This document shows positions 1 to 6,018 of a DNA stretch of 6,018 nt, in pieces (the first letter of the stretch is position 1; each line of letters begins with the position of its first letter). The position numbers and the translations under genes were made by a program. This DNA comes from Gemmatimonadota bacterium (lineage in GTDB: Bacteria > Gemmatimonadota > Gemmatimonadetes > Longimicrobiales > RSA9). The stretch covers positions 1 to 6,018 of the forward strand of contig JACQPS010000278.1 in assembly GCA_016207445.1 (NCBI GenBank). Reading direction: 5' to 3'. Below the pieces are notes generated by a model. The model did no database searches, had not been told where the DNA came from, and worked only from the letters and a program-made list of their open reading frames with translations.

Positions 1-2942
1 CGTTCCCACAGCTTCCAGTTGCGGCGCAGCTTCTCGACCACGTCCTCGTCCTGCTTCACCGTGATGAGTGCCCCATCCGGGCACACCTCGACACAGAGAT
101 TGCAGCCCTTGCAGGCCTCGGGGTTCACCGTGATGGACAGCAGCCCGCCCGCTCCCGCCTGCCTCGCCTCCGGCGCGTCGAAGAACGGCGCCGTCTTGGC
201 CAGCGGAAAATCGGCGAGCATGGCGTAGACGCGTGCGAACTCGGCATCGAGCGCGGCGCGGCGCTCGGCGTCCCAGCCCAGCTTCTCGACCACGCTCGGG
301 TAGGCCGCGGTCAGGACCTTCGCGAAGGTGGTGAACGGAACGCCCTTCAGGATGCGCCGGCATTCGCGCGCGAGCTGCTTCGAGACCTGGCGCATGCGCG
401 AGAGCGGCTCGCCCTCGCCGGCCGCGGCCATGGCCGCATCGAGGATCTGCTCGACGGTGTTGACCACGCCGGGAATCGCGGAGTCCGGGCACTGCGTCCA
501 GCACTGGGCGCACCCCGTGCACTTGCTCGCGATGAACTCCGGAACCTCGAAGCGGATATCCGTCATGTCGCGGATCGCGCTACTCGCCGCCGGCATCGCG
601 CTGATCGCGGCGAACGGGTCCGCGATGCCATCGCCGCCGGTGCGGTAGAGGAAGCAAACTTGCTCCCAGAAGCGGCCGGGGTTGCCGATGCCGGGGCCGG
701 CCAGGGGCGTATCCAGCAGGCGCGGCATCGCCGGCAGTGCGCGGGCATCCGCGACCGAATCGGCGAAGGCCTGGGCATCGAGCGGCCGCACCTCCTCGAA
801 TCCGCGGCGGATCACGCGCAGGTTGTCCTCGACCACGCGCGCGCCCAGGTGGCCGAACTTCTTCTGGAGCTGAGCACGAATGCCCTCGAACAGCTTCTCC
901 TCCGTCAGCCCTTCCCGCTCGAGCAGCGGCGAGACCTTGAAGAAGGCCCCCAGGAACGCCGCGCCCTGCATGCGGTAGCGGAGCTCGGGGTCGGACGCCT
1001 CCGCGGTCGCGATGCGGAACGCGTCCAGGGAATAGACGTGCAGCTCCTTCGAGCGAATCTCACGCTGTGCCGCCAGCGGCAGCGATTTCCACAGCGCCTC
1101 GGGCTCGAGGTCGCTCTGCAGCACGAACACGCCGCCGGACCGCAGTCCCTCGAGCGGGTTCGAGTGCCGGAACACGTTCGGGTCGGGGGAGAGCACCACG
1201 TCCACGTGTCGGAGCTCGCAGTTGACGCGGATCGGCTCGCGGGCGAGCGTCGCATAGAACGTGGTGGGCTGCCCCTTCTTCTCCGAGCCGTACTTCGGGT
1301 TCGCCTTGATGTGCAGGCCCAGCAGCTCGAACGCGGTGAGGCAGAGGTTCTTGCCCATGGTGATGGCGCCCCACCCGCCCACGGAGTGGATCCGCAGCGA
1401 TGTCGAATCCGGCGGCATGACGTCCGGGTCACCCGCCGGCGCGAGTGCCAGGTCGGCGAGGTGCGGGTAGTGCTCCAGCAGCTGCTCCTGCCAGATCTGG
1501 AGCTTGGGCAGCCGCGTGTCCGGCCGGACGAACTCGATTCCCAGGTAGAACTGCCGATGGCCCGCGCCGGCCTCGACCATGTTCTCCACCGCGGCCACGA
1601 GGTCGGCGGGCTGGAGATCGCGGCTCCCCATGCCGAAGCAGCCGGAGTAGAAGTGCGGCACGTCGTCGATGTGCAGCGCCGGAACCTTCGTGTGCGGCAG
1701 TGCGACGCCGCCGCCTTTCCGCTGCCCGGCGCTGCGACCGTCGCCGTTCCCTTTGCGCGCGGCGAGCGCGGCGCGCCCGTTCTCGATCGCCTGGAGCATG
1801 GCGGCTCGCATCTCGCGCAGCAGCGGCGGGTCCGCCGCGAGCGGCTGATCCGTGCGCTCGAGCACCGCCACGCCTTTCTTGCCCGCGAGCAGCCGCGTGA
1901 CCAGGTCGGCGGGGAAGGGACGGAACATGGTCAGGTCCAGCACGCCGACCTTGAGGCCGCGCGTGGCGCGCAGGTGATCGGCCACCGCCTCCGCATTCGC
2001 CACGACGGAGCCCTGCCCGGCGAGCACGTACTCCGCATCCTCGAGCCGGTAGCCGGACGCGCGCGCGTACAGGCGGCCGGTCAGGGCGGCGAATTCCTGG
2101 AGCGCCTGGTCCGCCAGCTCCGCCACGTGATCGAAGTAGAACGGCCGCTGCGCCGCCACGCCCTGTGCATAGCTGTCCTGGTTCTGCACCACGCCGAGCA
2201 TGGCCGGGTAGTCGAGATCGAACATCTCGGGGATGCGGCGGCGCTTCGGCCCGAACACCAGCCGCTGCGAGGGTGTGGGCGAGTCGATCAGGTCGGCCGG
2301 ATCGCCGAGATACGTACGCACCAGCTCGGGCTCCGGCAGCCGGATGGACTCGATCACGTGGCTGGTCAGGAAGCCGTCCTGCGCGCAGACGCCCGGGTTG
2401 AGCGAGAGCTCCGCGATACGGTGCGCGATCAGAGTCAGGTCCGCCGCGCCCTGGACGTCCTTCGCGAACAGCTGGAAGAAGCCGGTGTCGTCGATCGCGT
2501 GATAATCGTCGTGCCCCGCGTGCACGTTCAGCGCGTGCTTGGTCATGGCGCGGCACGCCACGTTGAGCACGTAGGTCAGCCGCTTGCCGACCGCGGGGTA
2601 CAGCGACTCGTGCATGTAGGCGATGCCCTGGCCGCTCGAGAAGTTGGTCGCGCGCAGCCCGGCCATGCTCATGCCGGCCGTCACCGCGGCGGCCGCGTGC
2701 TCGCCCTCGGGCTCGAAGAAGAGGAGACGCCGCCCGAAAACGTTCGGCTTGCCCTCCGCGTACGCGACCGCCCATCCCTCGCCCATCTGCGTCGAGGGCG
2801 TGATCGGGTACGCGCCGGCACCCTCGCTCGCCGCCGTTTCCATGGCGACGACGGCGCCGCTCCCGTCCATGGCTTCGGCAACCCCGGGATACGGAGGCGC
2901 CGCGGGGCGGGAACCCATCGGGGACTTCAGCTTGAGCTTCAT
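1..2942 (-). CDS. Fused 2-oxoacid:acceptor oxidoreductase, pyruvate:ferredoxin/flavodoxin oxidoreductase (NifJ)-like, 3' truncated by window
   Basis: The reading frame is open from ATG at 2942 to the left edge: 980 codons without a stop, checked codon by codon. Expected activity is CoA-dependent oxidation of a 2-oxoacid (pyruvate in NifJ) coupled to ferredoxin or flavodoxin. Domains in order: a pyrimidine-binding domain with AYPITPSTQMGE (44-55), EGEHAAAAV (79-87) and VACRAMTKHAL (128-138). T48, E81 and R131 line up with the active-site Thr, Glu and Arg of pyruvate:ferredoxin oxidoreductase. A middle domain has FAALTGRLY and VGVLDLTMFRPF (332-343). A Gly/Lys/Arg-rich linker (396-412) precedes FYSGCFGMGSRD (431-442). 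The gamma domain (about 516-720) opens with RIHSVGGWGAITMGKN and includes YSLDAFRIA. Two ferredoxin motifs follow, C808/C811/C814/C818 and C944/C947/C950/C954. The 125-residue spacer between them is much longer than usual. The C-terminal TPP domain must lie beyond the window. The start overlaps the rnfB-like stop (ATGA). The true substrate is uncertain. Confidence 0.9.
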   Translation of the reverse strand, partial: MKLKLKSPMGSRPAAPPYPGVAEAMDGSGAVVAMETAASEGAGAYPITPSTQMGEGWAVAYAEGKPNVFGRRLLFFEPEGEHAAAAVTAGMSMAGLRATNFSSGQGIAYMHESLYPAVGKRLTYVLNVACRAMTKHALNVHAGHDDYHAIDDTGFFQLFAKDVQGAADLTLIAHRIAELSLNPGVCAQDGFLTSHVIESIRLPEPELVRTYLGDPADLIDSPTPSQRLVFGPKRRRIPEMFDLDYPAMLGVVQNQDSYAQGVAAQRPFYFDHVAELADQALQEFAALTGRLYARASGYRLEDAEYVLAGQGSVVANAEAVADHLRATRGLKVGVLDLTMFRPFPADLVTRLLAGKKGVAVLERTDQPLAADPPLLREMRAAMLQAIENGRAALAARKGNGDGRSAGQRKGGGVALPHTKVPALHIDDVPHFYSGCFGMGSRDLQPADLVAAVENMVEAGAGHRQFYLGIEFVRPDTRLPKLQIWQEQLLEHYPHLADLALAPAGDPDVMPPDSTSLRIHSVGGWGAITMGKNLCLTAFELLGLHIKANPKYGSEKKGQPTTFYATLAREPIRVNCELRHVDVVLSPDPNVFRHSNPLEGLRSGGVFVLQSDLEPEALWKSLPLAAQREIRSKELHVYSLDAFRIATAEASDPELRYRMQGAAFLGAFFKVSPLLEREGLTEEKLFEGIRAQLQKKFGHLGARVVEDNLRVIRRGFEEVRPLDAQAFADSVADARALPAMPRLLDTPLAGPGIGNPGRFWEQVCFLYRTGGDGIADPFAAISAMPAASSAIRDMTDIRFEVPEFIASKCTGCAQCWTQCPDSAIPGVVNTVEQILDAAMAAAGEGEPLSRMRQVSKQLARECRRILKGVPFTTFAKVLTAAYPSVVEKLGWDAERRAALDAEFARVYAMLADFPLAKTAPFFDAPEARQAGAGGLLSITVNPEACKGCNLCVEVCPDGALITVKQDEDVVEKLRRNWKLWE

Positions 2943-3790
2943 GCGCGCGCACTCCCTGCGAGCGAGCGTTCCAGCGGGAATTGAATGCCCTCGAGCCAGA
3001 CGATGGCGGCGGTGGGGCACCGGCTCGTGGCCTTCGGGTCCGCCAGCTCGATCTTCGAGTAGTCGATCACGGCCAGACCGTCCTCCATGTGGATGAGCCC
3101 GGGCGCGGCATCCTGCACACAGCGCCCACAGGCGTTGCACGCCACGCGGCACAGGGCCTCGACTTCTTCCCCGGCGAGGAGGCTCTTGCACTGGACCAGC
3201 AGATGATGGTCGAGCGGCATGATCGTGAAGAGGTCCTTCGGGCATGCGGTCACGCAGTCGCCGCACGCCGTGCACTTCTCCGGAATCACGACCGGCAGCC
3301 CGACGGCGTTCATGACGATGGCGTCGAAGTCGCATGCGTCGGCGCAATCGCCCAGCCCGAGGCAGCCCCAGGTGCACCCCTTGCCGCCGGACGCGACAGC
3401 CGCGGCCGCGGCACAGGTCGGATAACCGCGATACTCCGCCTGCTGCATCGCCACGTCCACGCCACCGGCGCAGAGCAAACGCGCGACGCGCTTCACCGCC
3501 TCGCCCGCGGCCACGCCGAGGTAGTCCGCAACGTCCTGGATCGCGTCGTCGTTCATGACCGTGCATGCGGCGGGCTGCGTCCTGGCGCCGACCAGGGCTT
3601 CGGCGAACGCGCGGCATCCGGCGTAGCCGCAGGCGGCGCAATTGGCGGCCGGCAGCATGCCACTCACGGCGTCGATGCGAGGATCCTCCCAGACCTTGAG
3701 CTTGCGGTCCGCCAGCGCGATGAAGGTGGCGAAGACCAGGGCCACGCCGCCCAGGATCGCCACGGCAGCGAGCAGGGCGGCGGTGCTCAT
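2939..3790 (-). CDS. rnfB: RnfB-like membrane-anchored iron-sulfur protein (polyferredoxin)
   Basis: A 283-residue electron-transfer protein. Residues 4-26 form one hydrophobic segment that would anchor it to the cytoplasmic membrane. A cysteine domain typical of RnfB follows: C51, C54, C59 and C76 in NCAACGYAGC...PAAC. The central region holds C107 and C126, then KGCTWGCLGLGDCADAC (C139, C143, C149, C153) and EKCTACGDCVTACPKDL (C173, C176, C179, C183). This is the GCLG-GDC plus CxxCxxCxxxCP pair seen in RnfB proteins that carry several [4Fe-4S] clusters. The C-terminal part has C201, C214, C218, C221, C224 and C258. The usual CP after C224 is replaced by DAAP, and the last CxxCxxC is absent, leaving only CPTAAI. 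In the Rnf complex RnfB takes electrons from ferredoxin. No rnfACDGE genes are visible here, so the protein may instead serve the flanking 2-oxoacid oxidoreductases. The start overlaps the upstream stop and the stop overlaps the next ATG (ATGA). Confidence 0.88.
   Translation of the reverse strand: MSTAALLAAVAILGGVALVFATFIALADRKLKVWEDPRIDAVSGMLPAANCAACGYAGCRAFAEALVGARTQPAACTVMNDDAIQDVADYLGVAAGEAVKRVARLLCAGGVDVAMQQAEYRGYPTCAAAAAVASGGKGCTWGCLGLGDCADACDFDAIVMNAVGLPVVIPEKCTACGDCVTACPKDLFTIMPLDHHLLVQCKSLLAGEEVEALCRVACNACGRCVQDAAPGLIHMEDGLAVIDYSKIELADPKATSRCPTAAIVWLEGIQFPLERSLAGSARA
2952..2957 (-). promoter_or_regulatory. Shine-Dalgarno for the fused oxidoreductase gene
   Basis: AGGGAG on the minus strand, within the end of the rnfB-like gene and 9 bases before ATG at 2942-2940. 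It supports that ATG over the in-frame ATG codons 8 and more codons later. Confidence 0.6.
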
Positions 3791-4809
3791 TCGCCGACTC
3801 CGGTCAGGTCGGCCTCGGCCAGTAGCCAGGCGGCCAGCTTGCCGGCGGGATCGGCGGCCGCGGCTGCCACGCCATCGGCCGCAGCTCCCGGCGCGGGCGG
3901 CCCCGTTGCCTCTGCCGGTGTGCGCGCGAGCGCTTCCAGTTGCCGCAGCTCTTCCGCCTGCTGCGCCGCGCTCACCCCGCCGATGGCGCGCGGGGGAGCG
4001 GCTGGAATCGGCTGGAGCAGCCGGAGCCGTTGCCACAGCTCGGCTCCGGAGACCGGATCGTGAAGGAACTGCGCGGCCGTTTCAGGCACGAGCGCGCCGA
4101 TCGCGGGGCCCTGGAATTTGCCGAGCCGCTGGAGGGTGCTGGCGTCCGCGCTCTGCAGCACCAGCACGCCCGGCGTGATCAGCCTCAGCAGCGGCGCGGG
4201 CGCCGCATCCCCGCGCACCAGCAGCACGATCTTCTGGCAGCCGTCGAGAAACTCCGCCAATCCCGCCGCCTGCAGCTCGCGGCCGTCCACGTCCACGATC
4301 AGGGGAGGCGCGATCTTGCGTTCCGCAGCCGTCCAGTTCCGGAACTCGAGCGAGCCGAACAGCCAGGCGTGCTGGTCGGGCACGAAGCGGCCGGTCCGCG
4401 CGAGCCGGACGGCACGGGCGGCGCCGAAGGCGCGCCCCGCCTCGGCGAGCGCTGCGGCCACGGCGTCGCGGAGACTGCCCCCGTCCTCCAGGCGCAGGTG
4501 GAAGAGATCGTCGCCCCGTCTGGCCAGTTCCGCGAGCGCATCGCGCGCGCGCGACAGCACGCCGCTGATCGCGGGGTCCGTCGGCTCGCACCCGGGGAGA
4601 ACGGCCGCCAGCCGGTCCGCATCGATGCGCGCCGCGCCGAACGGGCCGAGCTCGGCGCGCAGGCGCCGCGACCGGCCGTCGCTCGCGCTGCCGTGCGCGG
4701 CCAGCTCGGCCGTCACCTGCTCCAGCGTGGCCGCCAGCGCCGCGCGAAACGCCTGCGCCGGCAACTCCAGCGCGTGCCGCGCGGCCTCGAGGCGATCGTC
4801 AGACGGCAT
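3787..4809 (-). CDS. Uncharacterised 340-residue protein encoded between korB and rnfB-like gene
   Basis: I do not recognise a family. The ATG at 4809 overlaps the korB stop by 11 bases and the TGA stop overlaps the next start (ATGA), so the gene is embedded in the operon and very likely real. The protein is Ala/Leu/Arg-rich with no signal peptide, no membrane segment and no cysteine cluster (only C74 and C191). Residues 5-40 and 85-135 look helical. The most globular part is about 140-260: 'DQHAWLFGSLEFRNWTAAE' (145-163), a hydrophobic strand-like 'PPLIVDVDGRELQ' (168-180), 'FLDGCQKIVLLVRGD' (187-201) and 'LITPGVLVLQSAD' (210-222). This alternation could be an alpha/beta fold. Residues 298-323 are a Pro/Ala/Gly-rich linker leading to a short C-terminal helix (324-335), which may be a docking tail. 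By position it may be an accessory or assembly factor for the neighbouring redox proteins; that is inference from context only. Confidence 0.8.
   Translation of the reverse strand: MPSDDRLEAARHALELPAQAFRAALAATLEQVTAELAAHGSASDGRSRRLRAELGPFGAARIDADRLAAVLPGCEPTDPAISGVLSRARDALAELARRGDDLFHLRLEDGGSLRDAVAAALAEAGRAFGAARAVRLARTGRFVPDQHAWLFGSLEFRNWTAAERKIAPPLIVDVDGRELQAAGLAEFLDGCQKIVLLVRGDAAPAPLLRLITPGVLVLQSADASTLQRLGKFQGPAIGALVPETAAQFLHDPVSGAELWQRLRLLQPIPAAPPRAIGGVSAAQQAEELRQLEALARTPAEATGPPAPGAAADGVAAAAADPAGKLAAWLLAEADLTGVGE
3798..3801 (-). promoter_or_regulatory. Shine-Dalgarno for rnfB-like gene
   Basis: GGAG on the minus strand, 7 bases before ATG at 3790-3788 and inside the last codons of the preceding gene. 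It supports the ATG start that overlaps the upstream stop (ATGA) and gives the protein its N-terminal membrane segment. Confidence 0.6.
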
Positions 4810-5752
4810 AGCGGTCGAGCTCCTGCTCGAGCAGTCGGATCCGTTCCGGGGCGCTGCGCGCCGGTACGCGCCGCACCTCCTCGTAGCGCTCGCGGCTCTC
4901 ATCCCGAAAGAACACGCCCAGCCGGATGCGGTCGTTCGCCGCGGCCAGCCGCCTCGCTTCGTTCAGGTCGCGCGGGTCGTGCGGCCGCTGATGCGTGTAG
5001 AGCCGCTCCAGCTCCGGCACGCGCACGCCGTCCTCGTGCACCAGGAATTCGATGAGGTCCCGGTCCCGTACCGCATCCTGGAACAGCTCCGGCGCGTAGA
5101 CCGGGCAGCGCTGGAGGATGCGCACGAACGCGAAGCCGCGGTGGTGGTACGCGGCCCGGATCGTCGCGTACAGGTGCGCCGGCACCCATTCCGCCGTCTG
5201 CGCCACGAACGACGCGTTCGTGATGCCGAGCGTGGCGGAGATCGGATCCAGCGCCGGCAGGTAGCTGCCGTACGGCTGGGTATTCGTGGGCATGCCACGC
5301 GGCGTGGTCGGCGAGGTCTGGTTCTTGGTCAGCGCGTACACGCTGTTGTCCAGGAGCAGCGCGACCATGTCCAGGTTGTAGCGCACCGCGTGCAGCCAGT
5401 GCCCCGCGCCGATCGAGCAGCAGTCGCCATCCCCCATGACCACGAAGACGTGCAGGTCCGGCCGATGCAGCTTGATCCCCGTCGCGACCGGCAGCGCGCG
5501 ACCGTGCAACCCGTGGAAGCCGTAGGCGTGGACGTAGTGGGGAAACCGACTCGAACAGCCGATGCCGGACACGAACACGGTCTGCTCCGGCCGCAGCTGC
5601 TCGGCCGTGAGCAGGCGCTGGGCCGCGGCCAGGATGGAGTGATCGCCGCACCCGGCGCACCAGCGCGGCAGCGCGCCCTCGTAGTCACCGATCTCGAAGG
5701 TGCGCTCGTCCTCGTTCAGCCACGCCAGCAGCGAGCACGCGGCCCCGGTCAC
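4799..5752 (-). CDS. korB: 2-oxoacid:ferredoxin oxidoreductase, beta subunit (KorB-like, TPP-binding)
   Basis: A 317-residue protein, counted from GTG at 5752, of normal length for KorB. It carries the thiamine diphosphate half of the active site and one [4Fe-4S] cluster, and with the alpha subunit converts a 2-oxoacid plus CoA to acyl-CoA, CO2 and reduced ferredoxin in the cytoplasm. Seen in sequence: WCAGCGDH gives C32 and C35; C66 follows in GCSSRF and C216 in RCPVY. These spacings match the four cluster ligands of the family. An HGRA..VATG stretch (83-92) and the TPP motif GDGDCCSIG (107-115), ending at DNSVYALTK (N136), are also present. The usual GGNH after SIG is GAGH here, a mild departure. 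The C-terminal region (about 225-317) includes 'LGVFFRDESRERYEEV', as in bacterial KorB. The SSRF segment resembles 2-oxoglutarate-type enzymes, but substrate remains uncertain. The stop overlaps the next gene by 11 bases. Confidence 0.9.
   Translation of the reverse strand: MTGAACSLLAWLNEDERTFEIGDYEGALPRWCAGCGDHSILAAAQRLLTAEQLRPEQTVFVSGIGCSSRFPHYVHAYGFHGLHGRALPVATGIKLHRPDLHVFVVMGDGDCCSIGAGHWLHAVRYNLDMVALLLDNSVYALTKNQTSPTTPRGMPTNTQPYGSYLPALDPISATLGITNASFVAQTAEWVPAHLYATIRAAYHHRGFAFVRILQRCPVYAPELFQDAVRDRDLIEFLVHEDGVRVPELERLYTHQRPHDPRDLNEARRLAAANDRIRLGVFFRDESRERYEEVRRVPARSAPERIRLLEQELDRYAV
4820..4824 (-). promoter_or_regulatory. Shine-Dalgarno for the 340-residue unknown gene
   Basis: AGGAG on the minus strand, inside the end of korB, 10 bases before ATG at 4809-4807. 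The spacing is slightly long but this is the only good start near the korB stop. Confidence 0.55.
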
Positions 5753-6018
5753 GATGCCTCCTCCTGCGGCAGCTTCTGCACGATCGCCTCCAGGATCTCT
5801 CCCGGACGCAGCGGCTGGCCGTAAATGCGCGTCCAGCAATCCACGTCCACGAGGGTCTGCGCCCGGAGCAGCCACGCCAGCTGGCCCCGGCGCCGGTTCT
5901 CATCCGTGATGAACGGATCGTCAGGCTCGTCGCTGTAGTTGATCTCGACCGTCATGACCTTGCGAAAGCGGCAGAAGATGTCGGCGATGCCCGGCTCCAT
6001 GGGCGAGAGGAACCGGAG
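5749..6018 (-). CDS. korA: 2-oxoacid:ferredoxin oxidoreductase, alpha subunit (KorA-like), C-terminal end, 5' truncated by window
   Basis: Only the last 89 residues and the TGA stop are in the window; the frame is open to the right edge, so the start and most of the protein are missing. The visible part runs from a FLSPMEPG-type segment through 'IFCRFRKVMTVEINYSD' to a 'GQLAWLLRAQTLVDVD' helix and a final 'PGEILEAIV'. This is the usual tail of KorA/PorA alpha subunits: a strand ending in a conserved acidic residue, then the GQLA-L-R helix. Such subunits hold the pyrimidine-binding domain and pair with a beta subunit to oxidise a 2-oxoacid to its acyl-CoA with reduction of ferredoxin. The next gene is that beta subunit, which supports the assignment. 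The stop overlaps the korB GTG start by four bases (GTGA). Substrate (2-oxoglutarate or another 2-oxoacid) cannot be told from this tail. The internal ATG at 6000 is within the conserved domain and is not taken as the start. Confidence 0.85.
   Translation of the reverse strand, partial: LRFLSPMEPGIADIFCRFRKVMTVEINYSDEPDDPFITDENRRRGQLAWLLRAQTLVDVDCWTRIYGQPLRPGEILEAIVQKLPQEEAS
5757..5765 (-). promoter_or_regulatory. Strong Shine-Dalgarno for korB
   Basis: On the minus strand AGGAGGAGG lies inside the end of korA. The AGGAGG part (5765-5760) is 7 bases before GTG at 5752-5750. It decides the GTG start, which overlaps the korA stop, rather than the in-frame ATG 123 bases upstream within korA. 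Confidence 0.8.

Noticed and set aside
2943..2951. Alternating GC tract (GCGCGCGC) just before the fused oxidoreductase start
   Set aside because: It is part of the coding sequence of the rnfB-like C-terminus in a G+C-rich genome; it is too short to claim a regulatory structure.
1429..2952. A 507-codon open frame on the minus strand
   Set aside because: It is a shifted frame of the fused oxidoreductase gene, with Arg/Gly/Ala-rich translation and no domain. The true frame carries the PITP, RPF, gamma-domain and ferredoxin motifs.
660..2984. A 774-codon open frame on the + strand
   Set aside because: It lies antisense to the fused oxidoreductase, is extremely rich in Arg, His, Val and Leu, and shows no domain. 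G+C-rich codon use on the minus strand leaves the opposite frames free of stops.
2939..4036. An upstream ATG start for the rnfB-like gene at 4036
   Set aside because: It would add 82 Arg/Ala-rich residues within the upstream gene. The ATG at 3790 gives the expected N-terminal membrane helix and has a Shine-Dalgarno sequence.
3787..4902. An upstream ATG start for the unknown gene at 4902
   Set aside because: The extra 31 residues are Arg/Ser-rich, out of phase with korB, and look like shadow coding; ATG at 4809 next to the korB stop fits the overlap pattern of the operon.
2981..5055. Two further long + strand frames (2981-4063 and 3940-5055)
   Set aside because: They are antisense to the rnfB-like gene and the unknown gene, and show no recognisable motif. 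The minus-strand rnfB-like product has ordered cysteine motifs that cannot arise by chance.
4118..5824. A 568-codon open frame on the + strand
   Set aside because: It is antisense to korB and the unknown gene, with Arg/Ser/Ala-rich low-complexity translation; korB on the other strand has all its family motifs.
4799..5875. An upstream ATG start for korB at 5875
   Set aside because: It would add 41 Gly/Ala-rich residues wholly inside korA with no family similarity. The GTG at 5752 has a strong AGGAGG at the right distance and overlaps the korA stop.

Overview
The window comes from a G+C-rich bacterium (about two thirds G+C by eye, with strong G/C preference at third codon positions). All real coding sequence is on the minus strand. 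It is the interior of one tightly packed operon of at least five genes, with no intergenic gap, no RNA gene, no mobile element and no repeat array. Both ends of the window cut through genes, so the operon promoter and terminator lie outside. The phylum cannot be fixed from the sequence. Low-potential ferredoxin enzymes of this kind point to anaerobic or facultatively anaerobic metabolism, but that is inference.

In transcription order (right to left): (1) 6018-5749, the last 89 residues of a 2-oxoacid:ferredoxin oxidoreductase alpha subunit (KorA-like). (2) 5752-4799, the matching TPP- and [4Fe-4S]-binding beta subunit (KorB-like), with its cluster cysteines and TPP motif intact. (3) 4809-3787, a soluble 340-residue protein I do not recognise. 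(4) 3790-2939, an RnfB-like membrane-anchored polyferredoxin with a reduced set of C-terminal cysteines. (5) 2942 to the left edge, a large fused 2-oxoacid oxidoreductase of the pyruvate:ferredoxin (flavodoxin) oxidoreductase (NifJ) family. In gene 5 the pyrimidine-binding, middle, gamma and ferredoxin domains are visible, while the C-terminal TPP domain would lie outside the window.

Every gene junction is an overlap of 4 or 11 bases, and each start has a Shine-Dalgarno-like sequence inside the preceding gene, so the set is probably translationally coupled. The simplest reading is a redox module. Two separate CoA-dependent 2-oxoacid oxidoreductases (one two-subunit, one fused) generate or consume reduced ferredoxin. 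A membrane-tethered RnfB-like protein acts as shared electron carrier or docking point, and an unknown protein is made with them. The substrates and the final electron acceptor cannot be read from this window.
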